Source: Clostridium sp. Marseille-P299 (GTDB lineage Bacteria; Bacillota; Clostridia; Lachnospirales; Lachnospiraceae). Taken from it: a DNA stretch of 64,000 nucleotides. The translations under genes were made by a program, and so were the position numbers. Numbering within the stretch: the stretch's first letter is position 1; every line of letters starts with the position of its first letter. Shown in pieces: positions 54,278 through 63,998 of the stretch. Below the pieces are notes generated by a model that did no database searches, was not told where the DNA came from, and saw nothing but the letters and a program-made list of their open reading frames with translations. The stretch is taken from contig NZ_FJVE01000006.1 in NCBI RefSeq assembly GCF_900078195.1, positions 684,501-748,500 on the forward strand. Reading direction: 5' to 3'.

Positions 54278-55609
54278 CTAAATACGATTCAAGTAGTGAT
54301 CAATTTCCCAATCCGTTACCTGCGCACAGTATTGATTCCATTCATCTCTTTTGGCAGATATATAAGCTTTTGAAATATGTTCTCCGACTACTCCCTTTAT
54401 ATACTCATCTTGCTCATATGCATCTAGTGCATCACTTAATGAACTTGGTAATCTGCGGATTCCTAATTCTCTTTTTTCATCTTCGGTCATGGTGAAAATA
54501 TTTTTATTCACGCTATCTGGAGGTGTTAATTTATTTTTGATTCCATCTAAGCCTGCTGCCAAACAAACGGCAAGGGCTAAATAAGGATTTGCTGAAGGAT
54601 CTGGACAACGAAGTTCAACTCGAATTCCTTCCCCTGATGTTGCAGGAATTCGAATAAGTGGGCTACGATTTCCAGCCGACCAAGCAACGTATACTGGAGC
54701 CTCAAAGCCTGGCACTAATCTTTTATAAGAATTTACAAGGGGATTTGTAATTGCCACCATTCCATCAATATGCTTTAATAAACCTGCAATGAAGTGATAT
54801 GCTTCTTGGCTTAAACCAAGAGAATCTTCTTCATTACTAAAAATATTCTTGCCATCCTTTTCAAGAGACATATTAATATGCATTCCAGAGCCATTAATTC
54901 CTGTCTTTGGCTTTGGCATAAACGTTGCATGCATTCCATGTCTTCTTGCAATCGTGCGGACTGCCATTTTAAAAGTCATAATATTATCGGCCGTTTTAAG
55001 ACCATCCGCATATTTAAAATCAATCTCATGTTGTGCTGGAGCGACTTCATGATGAGATGCTTCTACTTCAAATCCCAGTTCTTCTAGCATAAGTACCATT
55101 TCACGTCTTGCATTTTCTCCATTATCTACAGGACCGATATCAAAATATCCGCCCTTTTCTTCTGTGTATGTGCTAACGTTACCATCCTCTGTCATATTAA
55201 ATAAGAAAAATTCACATTCAGGACCAACATGGAATGTATATCCCATATCCTTTGCTTCTTTAATCACCTTCTTTAGTATGTACCTTGGATCACCTTCAAA
55301 TGGGGTTCCATCCGGACGGTATACATCACAAATAAAACGGGCTACTTTTCCTTGTTGAGGTCTCCATGGAAAGATTTCAAATGTATCTAAATCGGGATAT
55401 AAAAACATATCAGATTCTTCAATCCGTGCAAAACCTTCAACAGAAGAACCATCAAACATGCATTTATTATCAAGTACCTTATTAAGTTGACTTGTAGTTA
55501 CAGCAACATTTTTTAATGTGCCAAAAATGTCTGTGAATTGAAGTCTTATAAACTCTACATCTTCCTCTTCTACCATACGAAGAATATCTTGTTTTGTGTA
55601 GTGACTCAT
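54278..55609 (-). CDS. glnA: Glutamine synthetase, type I
   Basis: 443 residues, the GSI-alpha length of Firmicutes. [27 protein letters not shown] (metal and glutamate site), [10 protein letters not shown] and [14 protein letters not shown] are intact. It makes glutamine from glutamate, ammonia and ATP; no adenylylation-type Tyr loop is seen. RBS AAGGAGAG. Expression appears to pass through two tandem terminators in the leader, probably governed by the downstream ANTAR protein. Confidence 0.98.
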   Translation of the reverse strand: MSHYTKQDILRMVEEEDVEFIRLQFTDIFGTLKNVAVTTSQLNKVLDNKCMFDGSSVEGFARIEESDMFLYPDLDTFEIFPWRPQQGKVARFICDVYRPDGTPFEGDPRYILKKVIKEAKDMGYTFHVGPECEFFLFNMTEDGNVSTYTEEKGGYFDIGPVDNGENARREMVLMLEELGFEVEASHHEVAPAQHEIDFKYADGLKTADNIMTFKMAVRTIARRHGMHATFMPKPKTGINGSGMHINMSLEKDGKNIFSNEEDSLGLSQEAYHFIAGLLKHIDGMVAITNPLVNSYKRLVPGFEAPVYVAWSAGNRSPLIRIPATSGEGIRVELRCPDPSANPYLALAVCLAAGLDGIKNKLTPPDSVNKNIFTMTEDEKRELGIRRLPSSLSDALDAYEQDEYIKGVVGEHISKAYISAKRDEWNQYCAQVTDWEIDHYLNRI

Positions 55610-55675
55610 CTTTCATCTCTCCTTAAAATTATACTGGGTATTACATGAGTTTCATTCTTTTATTTATTTAAAAAT

Positions 55676-55768
55676 AAAAGCCTCGGAGCATAAATTATCT
55701 CGAAGCTTTTGTTTTTTACTATAAAAAAAGACAAAGGCATCCTAAAAAGACACCTTTGCCTATGATTT
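55676..55768 (-). promoter_or_regulatory. Two tandem terminators in the glnA leader (attenuator)
   Basis: First, on the minus strand: GGCAAAGGTGTC ... GGATGCCTTTGTC then T7 (55726-55762). Second: AAAAGCTTCGAG ... CTCCGAGGCTTTT then ATTTTT (55674-55712). Both lie between promoter and glnA. The first arm can also fold as AGGC-AAAGGT-GTCT, a hexaloop with A1 and G4 as in ANTAR targets. Confidence 0.75.
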
Positions 55769-55771
55769 AAA

Positions 55772-55800
55772 ATCATATCAGCCAAATTTTCATTTGTCAA
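55772..55800 (-). promoter_or_regulatory. Near-consensus promoter of glnA
   Basis: TTGACA, 17 bases, TATGAT on the minus strand. A start about seven bases on places the tandem terminators at the very beginning of the transcript. Confidence 0.88.
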
Positions 55801-55900
55801 CTTTTTTCTATTAAAGAATTAAAGTAATTTAAAGCACAGTAATTCTTTACAAAGATAGCAATGGGTGTACATTATACAATATATACATTTTGCTGCCTTT

Positions 55901-56632
55901 TTAAGCACTTCTTGCTTCTTTTTTCTTATTTAAATAATAGTGCAATGTATCAACGGATTGATTGACAACTAATCGCTTTGGAAAGTTTGTTTGTTCAATC
56001 AGTTCTCTTACAAGCTTATGATTTCCTATATCAGTAGCTATATGTGCGTCACTTCCCATAATCACTGGAACATCATACTTCTTACAAAGTAGTAACATTT
56101 CAAGATCATTCTCCTTTGTATTCGGTCGAAAACTTCCAGGTGATAAGGAACTATTATTCAGTTCTAATAATACATTAAATTCTTTTGCTGCTTTTACAAT
56201 GCGTTCATAATCCAGTGGAAAACGTCCATCGTCTGGATGTCCTATAATATTAACATATGGATTCTTCATCGCGTTTATTATGGCCCTTGTATTCTCATCT
56301 TTCGTTCCACACTTAAAACAAGGTGGATGAATACTTGCAATACATAAATCCAATTTTCTTAAAACACTCTCTTCTAAATCTACATTACCTTCATAATCTA
56401 AAATATTTAGCTCACTGCCAAATAATAATTTTATTCCATACATTTCTCTTGGAATGACATGTAAATTCTGAAAATAATATAACTGACAAGTTCCTGGCAT
56501 ATTAGGGGCATGTTCTGTTATTCCTAGCAATTCTAGCCCTTTATCTGCAGCTGCTCTTGCCATCTCATATATTGTATTATAGGCATGTCCACTCGCTATA
56601 GTATGTGTATGAACATCCAATATATCTCTCAT
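55901..56632 (-). CDS. PHP-domain phosphatase (YcdX-like)
   Basis: 243 residues. Metal ligands of the PHP trinuclear site are visible: DVHTHTIASGH, ITEHAPN, FGSELNILD, IASIHPP, IIGHPDDGRF and GSDAH. YcdX-type proteins are cytoplasmic phosphatases of broad substrate range; histidinol phosphatase is possible but the context does not support it. No His-biosynthesis gene is nearby. RBS AAAGGTAAA. Stand-alone gene. Confidence 0.9.
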   Translation of the reverse strand: MRDILDVHTHTIASGHAYNTIYEMARAAADKGLELLGITEHAPNMPGTCQLYYFQNLHVIPREMYGIKLLFGSELNILDYEGNVDLEESVLRKLDLCIASIHPPCFKCGTKDENTRAIINAMKNPYVNIIGHPDDGRFPLDYERIVKAAKEFNVLLELNNSSLSPGSFRPNTKENDLEMLLLCKKYDVPVIMGSDAHIATDIGNHKLVRELIEQTNFPKRLVVNQSVDTLHYYLNKKKEARSA

Positions 56633-56807
56633 GGCTTTTACCTTTCTTTCTTCGTTAACTAGTCTCCGTACCTACATTATCAGTATTTGATGAAATTTGC
56701 AAGTAAAAGCTTTATAAAATATATGTAATGATTTTTTTAGCGTTTATAACATTATTGATTTAATTTTGCGGTTTGCATCTCATCATGCTAAGATAGGGTG
56801 AAAATTT

Positions 56808-56854
56808 TTAAGGCTATAGCAAGCACGTTAATTACGTCTATGCCACAGCCTTAA
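56808..56854 (-). terminator. Terminator of the leucine-rich-repeat protein gene
   Basis: TTAAGGCT / AGCCTTAA with internal pairing of the ACGT/ACGT segment, followed on the minus strand by an A/T-rich run. Less canonical than others here. Confidence 0.55.
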
Positions 56855-56866
56855 TTCATCTTCATA

Positions 56867-59155
56867 TTAATCTATTTTCATCATCTTCGCAATCACACTA
56901 CTTAACTGATCTTTTTCAGAGCCAACCGTCAGAATAAGCTCTCCATAATATGTGTATAGGTTTCCAGCTTTGGCCTTATAATACTGAGAACCGCTAGCAT
57001 TTATAGTTTTTAAATTTTTAGCATACTTAAGATTTCGCAAAGCATACATTGATATGGTGTCAGAAGCAATATGAAACGTTTCTTCTTCCCTCGCAATCGG
57101 ATATGCAATTAATCGATTGTAGTGATAAAGACCTCCATCGATTATTTTCATTATAGATCCTTCTTCCTTCATACTAAACATCTTTAATCCAGTAAAATAC
57201 ACAAACGCATCATAGCTATTTGCAAACAGGTTTGGATCATATTGAAAAAGCGTAATGCCATGTTGAAAAACTAGTTCTTCTAAATAAGGATTGTAAGAGT
57301 AGCTATTCATAGATCTTACACCTTCAGGTATCTCAAACTTCTTATCTTTCTTTGCAGAAGGGTATAACAATAACATAGATCCGTCCTTATTATATAAAAC
57401 ACCATCTTCTGATTTTAAATATTCATTTTCTTTATCTACATTAATTCGCTCTAGCATCGGGCTTAATCCACCCGGCACGTATACTACATTATGAAATTCT
57501 TCAACTATTCCTTCCAATAATTGATTCATTGAAAAGCTTGCTGGTATATTTAACTCTATTAAATTCTTCATATTAATTAGCTGCTTATATTCCGCATTGG
57601 TCACAGTATTTGGTATTGTATATACCGTATTTTTATGATTCTGAGGATACCATTGTAATGTTGCCATGTTTTTCGTATATAAAATACCATCAATTGATGT
57701 AAAATTTTCATTTTCTTCTGAAATTAATACTTCTGCTAAATCTCTAAAACCAAGAGGATCATATCTATAAGCTTCCGATGAACGAATTGTTACAAGACCT
57801 TTTGGCAATGTAATAGAAGTCGTATTGTTATCTGTAAGAAACATATTGTAATCCAATTCTTTTACTGTATCTGGAATTACGATTTCCGTTATTTCGTTTT
57901 GATTTGGATATAACTTAATTTCTGTCAAATCTTTAGAGTACAAGATCCCATTATTTATCAAGAAATTCTTATTTTCTTCCGAAAGTATCACTGTACTTAG
58001 TTGATTTTCCACTGTCCTAGTTATACTTTCTAATGCATTTGGAATATATAATATCTTTGCGTGTGAAATATTTGAAATCATGGATAAATCAAGGGCAGTT
58101 AATGTATTCGGAAACGTTAATTTTTCTTCTACTCTAGCTTCTGGCCAAAAAAGCATTTTTGTTTTATTTTTATTATATACAATTCCTTGTTCCGATGAGA
58201 AATTTGGATTACTCTTATCAACATATACATGTGTGATCGAAGAATCACGAAAGGCATAATCTATCTTTTTTACTTTGAGAGGCAATATAAGTGATTTTAA
58301 TTTGGTATTACTAAAAGCACTTACACCAATTTCTTGTAAACTAGTTGGTAATATCAGCTTTGTTATATTACTTGATGCAAAGGCATTACCTTCAATTTTA
58401 ATTGTCCCATTAGGAACCGTATAATTCTTCCCTTTTTGATCTGGATAATTTGACAGTGTCTTCTTATCTTTTGTAAATAACACTCCGTTGACAGAGGTGT
58501 AGTATTTATTCTTTGCATTTACCGATATTTTAGTAAGAGATGGTAAAGTTATCCGTCCTACATATTTTACGTTTGCTCCTAACGTTAGTTCCTTGATATA
58601 TTTATTTGAAATATATAAGTCCTCAATGGTATCTGGAACCTTATATGTCTTTGTTGACTTCTCCACTGGATAGTTAACAATGTTTTTTCCATCTTTTGAA
58701 TATAATACACCATCAATAGATTTATAAACCTTATTCTTGCTTGATACTGTAATGCTTTTCAACTTTTGAAGTGGTGCATCATTATATGACTGATAGTACA
58801 TTAAGTTCCATTCCTCGTAACTATATCCCGATTCAAAACTGGTTAAACTGGCTGGAAGTGAGATAGTTTCAACATTGGGAAATCGATGAAACATGTCACC
58901 TGGTAAAATTTTTACCCCTTCCGCCACTACTACTTTTTTTATTGCATCATAAGATACTGTTATAGCTGTATTATTACTCTTAGCTACTACCTGCTTTAAA
59001 ACAACTGTATCTTTCCCCTGAAATTCTAATTTCATCGTCCCAACCTGAACGATCTTAGAGGCTGCTGCTACACCTACCGCTGGAATTTGTTGAAGAGCCA
59101 TTATAAGAACTAATAACAAAGGTATAATTCTTGTGAAAATAGTTTTACTTTTCAT
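56867..59155 (-). CDS. Secreted BspA-like leucine-rich-repeat protein (LRR_5)
   Basis: 762 residues with a signal peptide (about 1-32, ending PAVGVAAA). About seven units of the form N-x-Y-x-S-x-DGVLY-x-KD-x3-L-x2-YP (for example NKVYKSIDGVLYSKDG, NENFTSIDGILYTKN, NEYLKSEDGVLYNKDG) alternate with LRR_5 strands such as LILPTSLQEIGVSAFSNTKL. There is no LPXTG or S-layer domain, so it is released or held by other means. Such proteins mediate adhesion or carbohydrate-surface contacts; function here is unknown. RBS AGGAGG. Confidence 0.9.
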   Translation of the reverse strand: MKSKTIFTRIIPLLLVLIMALQQIPAVGVAAASKIVQVGTMKLEFQGKDTVVLKQVVAKSNNTAITVSYDAIKKVVVAEGVKILPGDMFHRFPNVETISLPASLTSFESGYSYEEWNLMYYQSYNDAPLQKLKSITVSSKNKVYKSIDGVLYSKDGKNIVNYPVEKSTKTYKVPDTIEDLYISNKYIKELTLGANVKYVGRITLPSLTKISVNAKNKYYTSVNGVLFTKDKKTLSNYPDQKGKNYTVPNGTIKIEGNAFASSNITKLILPTSLQEIGVSAFSNTKLKSLILPLKVKKIDYAFRDSSITHVYVDKSNPNFSSEQGIVYNKNKTKMLFWPEARVEEKLTFPNTLTALDLSMISNISHAKILYIPNALESITRTVENQLSTVILSEENKNFLINNGILYSKDLTEIKLYPNQNEITEIVIPDTVKELDYNMFLTDNNTTSITLPKGLVTIRSSEAYRYDPLGFRDLAEVLISEENENFTSIDGILYTKNMATLQWYPQNHKNTVYTIPNTVTNAEYKQLINMKNLIELNIPASFSMNQLLEGIVEEFHNVVYVPGGLSPMLERINVDKENEYLKSEDGVLYNKDGSMLLLYPSAKKDKKFEIPEGVRSMNSYSYNPYLEELVFQHGITLFQYDPNLFANSYDAFVYFTGLKMFSMKEEGSIMKIIDGGLYHYNRLIAYPIAREEETFHIASDTISMYALRNLKYAKNLKTINASGSQYYKAKAGNLYTYYGELILTVGSEKDQLSSVIAKMMKID

Positions 59156-59303
59156 AGTAATCCTCCTTTTTAATAATAATTTTATTTATTCGCAAATTTT
59201 TAACTTCTGTAAATTCATGGAAATCACTTATACTGTATGAATTAAATATGTCAAAATTTAGTTAATTATATTAACTATTATTAAGAACTATAAAAGTTCA
59301 TAA

Positions 59304-59337
59304 TAAAAAAACGCCCTAAGCTAAAAAGCTTAGAGCG
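59304..59337 (-). terminator. Terminator of the ABC exporter gene
   Basis: Minus strand CGCTCTAAGCT, 4-base loop, AGCTTAGGGCG then TTTTTTTATT. Confidence 0.9.
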
Positions 59338-59392
59338 AATGTGCCCAAAATATGCAATCTTACCTAAAATCAAAGGTCTTTATTTTACAAGA

Positions 59393-61087
59393 TTAAGATA
59401 TCATATTCATTTTTGCTTCATACAATTCTCGAAAATAATCATTCTCCGATAGTAACTCACTTAAACTACCATCTCCAATGATTTTTCCGTGTTTAAATAC
59501 TAAGATACGTTTAAAATCCTGTATTGTATGGATACGATGTGCGATAGCAATCACTGTTTTATCCTCTAAAAATTCCATAACATTTTTCATTACAATATCT
59601 TCTGTTATGTTATCCATTGCCGAAGTTGCCTCATCTAAAATAACAATAGAAGGGTTCTTAAACCACAACCTTGCCAGTGCCAAACGCTGTCGCTCACCGC
59701 CAGACAAGCAAATTCCTCTCTCCCCTATCCTTGTTTCTAAACCCTCAGGCAGAGAGTGATACAATTTCATAAGATGAACTTTTTCTAATACTTCTATTAT
59801 TATGGAATCTTCTATCTTATGATCAAATATAATATTTTCTCGTAATGTACCATCAAAAACAGGTGCTTCTTGTGAAATATAAGCAATGTTATCATAGTAG
59901 GTTTCTAAATTAATTTCCAATAAATTTAGATGATCCACAAAAATCTGACCTTCTTTTGGTTTTAACAATCCAAGTAAAAGTTTAATCAGTGTGGATTTAC
60001 CTGAACCACTCTCTCCAACAATCGCAATCTGTTCTCCACTCTTTATTGTTAAGTTCATATTTTGCATAATCATTTTACTTTCATATGAAAATGCTACTTG
60101 ATTTACCTTAATGTCTCCATTTAGCTCACTGACGAATTTTCCTGAAAACAAATTGGTATCTTCCTCTGCATTTAAAAAGTCTGCATAACGTTGAAACGCT
60201 GTTTTATCAAGTTTATATTGAACAAATAACACGTTAAATATTGCGATTGGAGTATATGCATTATCTACTAAGGTAAGTAACGCAACAATTGCTCCAATAC
60301 TAATGGATTTTGTCTTCCATCCATACACAAGGATTGCAATTTTTATAAAAGTTATTAACAATGCGAAGCTTGTAAAAAAAGCTTCGTGGATCATCTTCAT
60401 CTTGACTTTGGAATTCACTATCTCATTCTTTGCATTGTTTGCTTTCTTAATTTCGTATTGAAAACGATTATTTAAACGAAATACCACCAATTCCATAAAT
60501 CCACGTACTAAAAAGTGATTCAGCTTTTCTTCATTTAAAAGAATATGCTCTTTGATCTGATACAATAGCCTTAAGAGAATATTAGTAATTAAAAAGACTA
60601 ACACATAGCCGCAAAGTATAACTAACATAATCCTTTTGTCTATTTCATAAATAAAAAACATACTAAATAAAATCGAAGGAATTAATTCACGAACCAAGCA
60701 AAATGCATAATCAAATAATATACTTTTCCCAGCCTCTGCACCATTTTCAATCTTTTGCACAAGTTTTCCTGTTCCTAGCAATTGATAAGCTTCATATGCA
60801 ATTCTTTGCATCTTTGAAAGAGCCTTTAACTTAAAATCGAGATAAATATCAGTCTCAAGTTTACGGCTTGGATATTCATCTAGATAATTAATAATGCATA
60901 AAGTTAGTATAATGACTGCATAGATTATAATGGTGCCAATTTTTAATGAACCTTTGGTAAAACGATCGATTACTACCTGAAAAAATTTTGCTTGTATATT
61001 CGTTAAAAATGCGATTGAAATTCCACTTATTATATATAAAAAAACTAACGTTCTATTTTTCTTTACTATTTCCTTCAAATAAATCAT
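59393..61087 (-). CDS. ABC exporter half-transporter (fused permease and ATPase)
   Basis: 564 residues. Six membrane helices in about 15-300, then the nucleotide-binding domain: Walker A GESGSGKST, Q-loop ISQEAP, signature CLSGGERQR, Walker B IVILDEATSAMD and H-loop IAHR. Likely a homodimeric type IV exporter for lipids, peptides or drugs; no partner gene is adjacent. RBS AAGGAG. A 112-bp nested inverted repeat lies 64 bases upstream. Confidence 0.92.
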   Translation of the reverse strand: MIYLKEIVKKNRTLVFLYIISGISIAFLTNIQAKFFQVVIDRFTKGSLKIGTIIIYAVIILTLCIINYLDEYPSRKLETDIYLDFKLKALSKMQRIAYEAYQLLGTGKLVQKIENGAEAGKSILFDYAFCLVRELIPSILFSMFFIYEIDKRIMLVILCGYVLVFLITNILLRLLYQIKEHILLNEEKLNHFLVRGFMELVVFRLNNRFQYEIKKANNAKNEIVNSKVKMKMIHEAFFTSFALLITFIKIAILVYGWKTKSISIGAIVALLTLVDNAYTPIAIFNVLFVQYKLDKTAFQRYADFLNAEEDTNLFSGKFVSELNGDIKVNQVAFSYESKMIMQNMNLTIKSGEQIAIVGESGSGKSTLIKLLLGLLKPKEGQIFVDHLNLLEINLETYYDNIAYISQEAPVFDGTLRENIIFDHKIEDSIIIEVLEKVHLMKLYHSLPEGLETRIGERGICLSGGERQRLALARLWFKNPSIVILDEATSAMDNITEDIVMKNVMEFLEDKTVIAIAHRIHTIQDFKRILVFKHGKIIGDGSLSELLSENDYFRELYEAKMNMIS

Positions 61088-61150
61088 TCCTGTACTCCTT
61101 ATCTTTTTTAAATAAAATTTAGCAACTCAAAGTATATAGCTTGTGCTAAT

Positions 61151-61262
61151 AGAATAAAAAGTTCAGTACAGTCATGACTGTTAGCAAATCTATTTATTAA
61201 CCTCAGTACAATCTGCTAACAGATTACATAAACTGTACTGAGTATTTAATTCGTTTTATTCT
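61151..61262. repeat. 112-bp nested inverted repeat
   Basis: Three perfect 9-bp blocks nest symmetrically: AGAATAAAA/TTTTATTCT (61151-61159, 61254-61262), CAGTACAGT/ACTGTACTG (61164-61172, 61232-61240) and CTGTTAGCA/TGCTAACAG (61178-61186, 61214-61222). A further TCAGTACA lies in the central loop. It is between the exporter gene start and the mgtE terminator; no ORF is present. Confidence 0.85.
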
Positions 61263-61486
61263 CAAAATGAGTTCACATCCTTATCAATGATGTGTTAAAT
61301 TATAACATTTTTTATAAAATCAATCTACTCCTTAATTGAAAATCTTAAATACCATTTTTGAAAACAAACTTAAATGCAACCAGTTAGAAATGCGATTGCA
61401 GAAGTGGCAGTGCTGTACCTCCTTAGTGGAACGGCTTTAAAATATTAGGACAAAGCATTTATGCTTTTATTTTCTATCATCAAAAA
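61263..61486. other. Remaining intergenic sequence upstream of the exporter
   Basis: AT-rich. Bases 61450-61482 carry the second copy of the GGACAAAG... short repeat also present at 1021-1055. No ORF. Confidence 0.4.
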
Positions 61487-61530
61487 AACACCCTATAAAA
61501 TAAACACAAAATATGTTTACTTCACAGGGC
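61487..61530 (-). terminator. Terminator of mgtE
   Basis: Minus strand GCCCTGTGAAGTAAACA ... TGTTTATTTTATAGGGTG, imperfect stem, then TTTTTTT. Confidence 0.7.
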
Positions 61531-61546
61531 ATCTTTCCAAACTTTA

Positions 61547-62878
61547 TTATAATTTAAATATTCTCATAGCAATGTTAAAATACACTAACACCGAACATGT
61601 ATCAACAAGTGTAGTAATCAATGGAGCTGCCATAATTGCTGGGTCCACTTTACATTTTTTAGCTATCATAGGTAGCATACAGCCAATACATTTTGACAAA
61701 ATTACTGTACCAATTAATGATAAAGAAATTGTTAAAGCAAGTAAGGGATCATGGTACATTAGCAAGATACGTAAGCCATTCACTGCTGATAAAATTACAC
61801 TTACAATTAATGCAATTCGAAATTCTTTAAACAAAGCTTTAAAGAAATCAGAAAAGTGAATTTCATCCAAAGCTAGACCACGAATGATCATCGTTGAAGT
61901 TTGCGCTCCACAATTTCCACCAGTATCCATTAACATAGGGATAAAGGAAACCAATAACGGAATGGTTGCAAATGCATTCTCATATTCTGTTATAATAGCT
62001 CCTGTTAAAGTTGCTGATAACATTAATAACAGCAACCAAAGAATACGGTTTTTAGCATGCTTTAAAACGGAAGTATTAAAGTAGGATTCTTCACTTGGTA
62101 CTACCGCTGCCATTTTAGTGATATCCTCAGTCGTTTCTTCTTGTAGAACATCCATGGCATCATCAATTGTAACAATTCCTACTAAATATTGTTCTTGATC
62201 GACCACTGGAATAGCAAGGAAATCATACTTATCAAACATCTTTACAACAGTTTCTCTATCTTCATGAGTATTAAGAAAAATAACGTTGGTTTCCATAATT
62301 TCATCGATTGTCTGATTTAAATCACTAAGAAGCATATCCTTTACAGATACGATTCCAATTAATTTTCGATGTTCTGTTACATAACAAGTATAAATAGTTT
62401 CCTTATCAACACCAACTTTACGAATACGATCAAGGGCTTCCTTAACGGTTAAATCTTTTCTAAGGTTAACATACTCTGTTGTCATTAAACTTCCCGCACT
62501 ATCGTTGGGATAATCAAGAATTGTATTAATGCTCTCCCTTGTCTTTGGATCACTAATTTGTAGAATTCGTGTTACCACGTTTGCAGGCATTTCCTTAATA
62601 ATATCTACCGTATCATCTACATATAACTCTTCCATAACATCACGTAATTCTTTTTCAGTAAATGCCTCAATTAAGATTCTTTGTAATTCTGAATCCATAT
62701 ATGCAAAGGTCTCTGCTGCCTTATCTTTAGTTAATAATCGAAATAATAAAACAAGTTCTTTTTCTGAGAATTCTTCAAAAAGAAGCGCTAAATCCGCAGG
62801 ATTTGCAATTTCAAAAATGCTTTTTATAGCAGTAAATTCTTTATTAATTAGTAAAGTTAAAATAATTTCTTTATTCAT
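61547..62878 (-). CDS. mgtE: Magnesium transporter MgtE
   Basis: 443 residues, full length. N-terminal superhelical domain (ANPADLALLFEEFSEKE), two CBS domains (about 125-250; AGSLMTTEYVNLRKDLTV, DFLAIPVVDQEQYLVGIVTID), then five membrane helices with the selectivity segment FIPMLMDTGGNCGAQTST. It admits Mg2+ and closes when the cytosolic CBS/N-domains bind Mg2+. The ATG follows AGGAATATTAA. A probable M-box lies about 600 bases upstream on the same strand. Confidence 0.97.
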   Translation of the reverse strand: MNKEIILTLLINKEFTAIKSIFEIANPADLALLFEEFSEKELVLLFRLLTKDKAAETFAYMDSELQRILIEAFTEKELRDVMEELYVDDTVDIIKEMPANVVTRILQISDPKTRESINTILDYPNDSAGSLMTTEYVNLRKDLTVKEALDRIRKVGVDKETIYTCYVTEHRKLIGIVSVKDMLLSDLNQTIDEIMETNVIFLNTHEDRETVVKMFDKYDFLAIPVVDQEQYLVGIVTIDDAMDVLQEETTEDITKMAAVVPSEESYFNTSVLKHAKNRILWLLLLMLSATLTGAIITEYENAFATIPLLVSFIPMLMDTGGNCGAQTSTMIIRGLALDEIHFSDFFKALFKEFRIALIVSVILSAVNGLRILLMYHDPLLALTISLSLIGTVILSKCIGCMLPMIAKKCKVDPAIMAAPLITTLVDTCSVLVYFNIAMRIFKL

Positions 62879-63077
62879 TTAATATTCCTGCCTCTCCATT
62901 TTAATTGTACATAACGAAAAATGGGTAAGACTTGATTTTAACATTTAAATAATGTTTCATTATTTTACTTACCTCCTATTTTCATTTTATAACAATGTAA
63001 ATCATCTAACTTTATTTGAAATAATTTTCTTAATAATAGTTAACTAAAAATTGTTACAAATTGTAGGAAGCAACGAT

Positions 63078-63254
63078 TTACTGCATGCAAATAAAAAGAT
63101 AGAAATTAGATTCAATGCGCCAGCTCCTAGGATTTCTTCCTTTTCCTATAATACAGCCCATAATTGCTCGTATTATCATTTTTTGCACAATATAGCAGAT
63201 ATATGCATTCCTACATATTTTATTCATGCTTCGCCAACTATCGTCAGAATCCAA
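63078..63254 (-). CDS. Possible 58-residue peptide from a TTG start (uncertain)
   Basis: The frame starts TTG behind GTGAGGTGATAGGA and reads LDSDDSWRSMNKICRNAYIC onward, with five Cys and a hydrophobic middle (YIVQKMIIRAIMGCIIGKG). It lies between the M-box terminator and mgtE, where a gene controlled by the riboswitch could be expected. No family recognised, no strong start; may be spurious. Confidence 0.25.
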   Translation of the reverse strand: MDSDDSWRSMNKICRNAYICYIVQKMIIRAIMGCIIGKGRNPRSWRIESNFYLFICMQ

Positions 63255-63398
63255 TTCCTATCACCTCACTATCATCCTTGCATTTTATATCCTTATAGGT
63301 ATCCTTTACCATATGTAATCGTAGCATACTCTTTTCTTTCGCATACGTTCATGCATAGGCTGCGTTTTCTATTTTTTAAAGTCCAAATTCTTATAAAA

Positions 63399-63436
63399 TA
63401 AAAAAAACCACGTCATAGCCGAACCGATGACGTGGT
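63399..63436 (-). terminator. Expression-platform terminator of the M-box
   Basis: Minus strand ACCACGTCAT, 6-base loop, ATAGCC-containing turn, ATGACGTGGT, then T8. Confidence 0.88.
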
Positions 63437-63477
63437 TATAATACCTAAATAAATAATATAAATATAATAATTTTATC

Positions 63478-63640
63478 ACCGTTCAAGCTTTAGTTTCGCA
63501 GGGCACGATGAAATCATCTTGTAATTGCATTAGATTATGCCTTATTGTCGACATAGCCTGCTAACCAACTCATAGTGTCTCCACTACTCTGCGGCAGCAA
63601 TCCTTATCCCTGTGGTAACCTTACCTACCGGACATATTAA
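63478..63640 (-). ncRNA. M-box (ykoK) magnesium riboswitch
   Basis: On the minus strand the order CGGTAGGTAAGGTTACC (near 63633), ACAGGGATAAGG, GCTGCCGCAGA, GGTTAGCAGGCTATGTCG, GTGCCCTGCG and CTAAAGCTTGAACGG (near 63482) follows the M-box consensus. A terminator follows at 63399-63436. Mg2+ binding normally favours termination. mgtE is the nearest downstream gene. TTGACA at 63673-63678 (minus strand) may be its -35 box. Confidence 0.85.
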
Positions 63641-63689
63641 GTTATTTTTACTGTATACTTATTTCTCCTATTTGTCAACCTTGAATATT

Positions 63690-63748
63690 TGGTAGCAAAG
63701 AAGAGGGCCCCCCTCAAGTAATTTTATTACTTTGAGAACACCCTCTTT
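63690..63748 (-). terminator. Probable terminator of the partial membrane-protein gene
   Basis: Minus strand AAGAGGG ... CCCTCTT enclosing CTCAAAGTAAT / ATTACTTGAG, then CTTCTTTG. Long stem, weak U run. Confidence 0.6.
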
Positions 63749-63770
63749 CGTTGAAACTCTTATTAATCCA

Positions 63771-63998
63771 TTAAGGCAAATAAGCGGCTGCAGAACCATA
63801 AAACATATTCGCGTGTAAAGTGAAGGAACAGGATACCTGTAACCAACATAAAAGGATACCTGCAATAATACCAGGAACATAAGGATTGTTACACTTCTTG
63901 AACAACCTTCGAATCAGTATCACCGCAATAGGGAATACCGGAATTGCATTAATGGTATAAGTGTAGGTGTAAGTCGAACCGAAAATAAAAGGCTTTAC
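63771..63998 (-). CDS. C-terminal part of an integral membrane protein (partial)
   Basis: 75 visible residues in an open frame entering from beyond base 64000. It reads VKPFIFGSTYTYTYTINAIP, then hydrophobic VFPIAVILI, a basic turn RRLFKKC, a second hydrophobic segment PGIIAGILLCWLQVSCSF and the end MFYGSAAAYLP. At least two membrane helices. Too little remains to name a family. It is on the same strand as the M-box but upstream of it, so a separate transcript. Confidence 0.6.
   Translation of the reverse strand, partial: VKPFIFGSTYTYTYTINAIPVFPIAVILIRRLFKKCNNPYVPGIIAGILLCWLQVSCSFTLHANMFYGSAAAYLP

Noticed and set aside
63051..63401. 116-codon plus-strand open frame
   Set aside because: Composition is low complexity (His/Tyr/Phe/Pro rich), no RBS, and it runs against the M-box-mgtE transcript.
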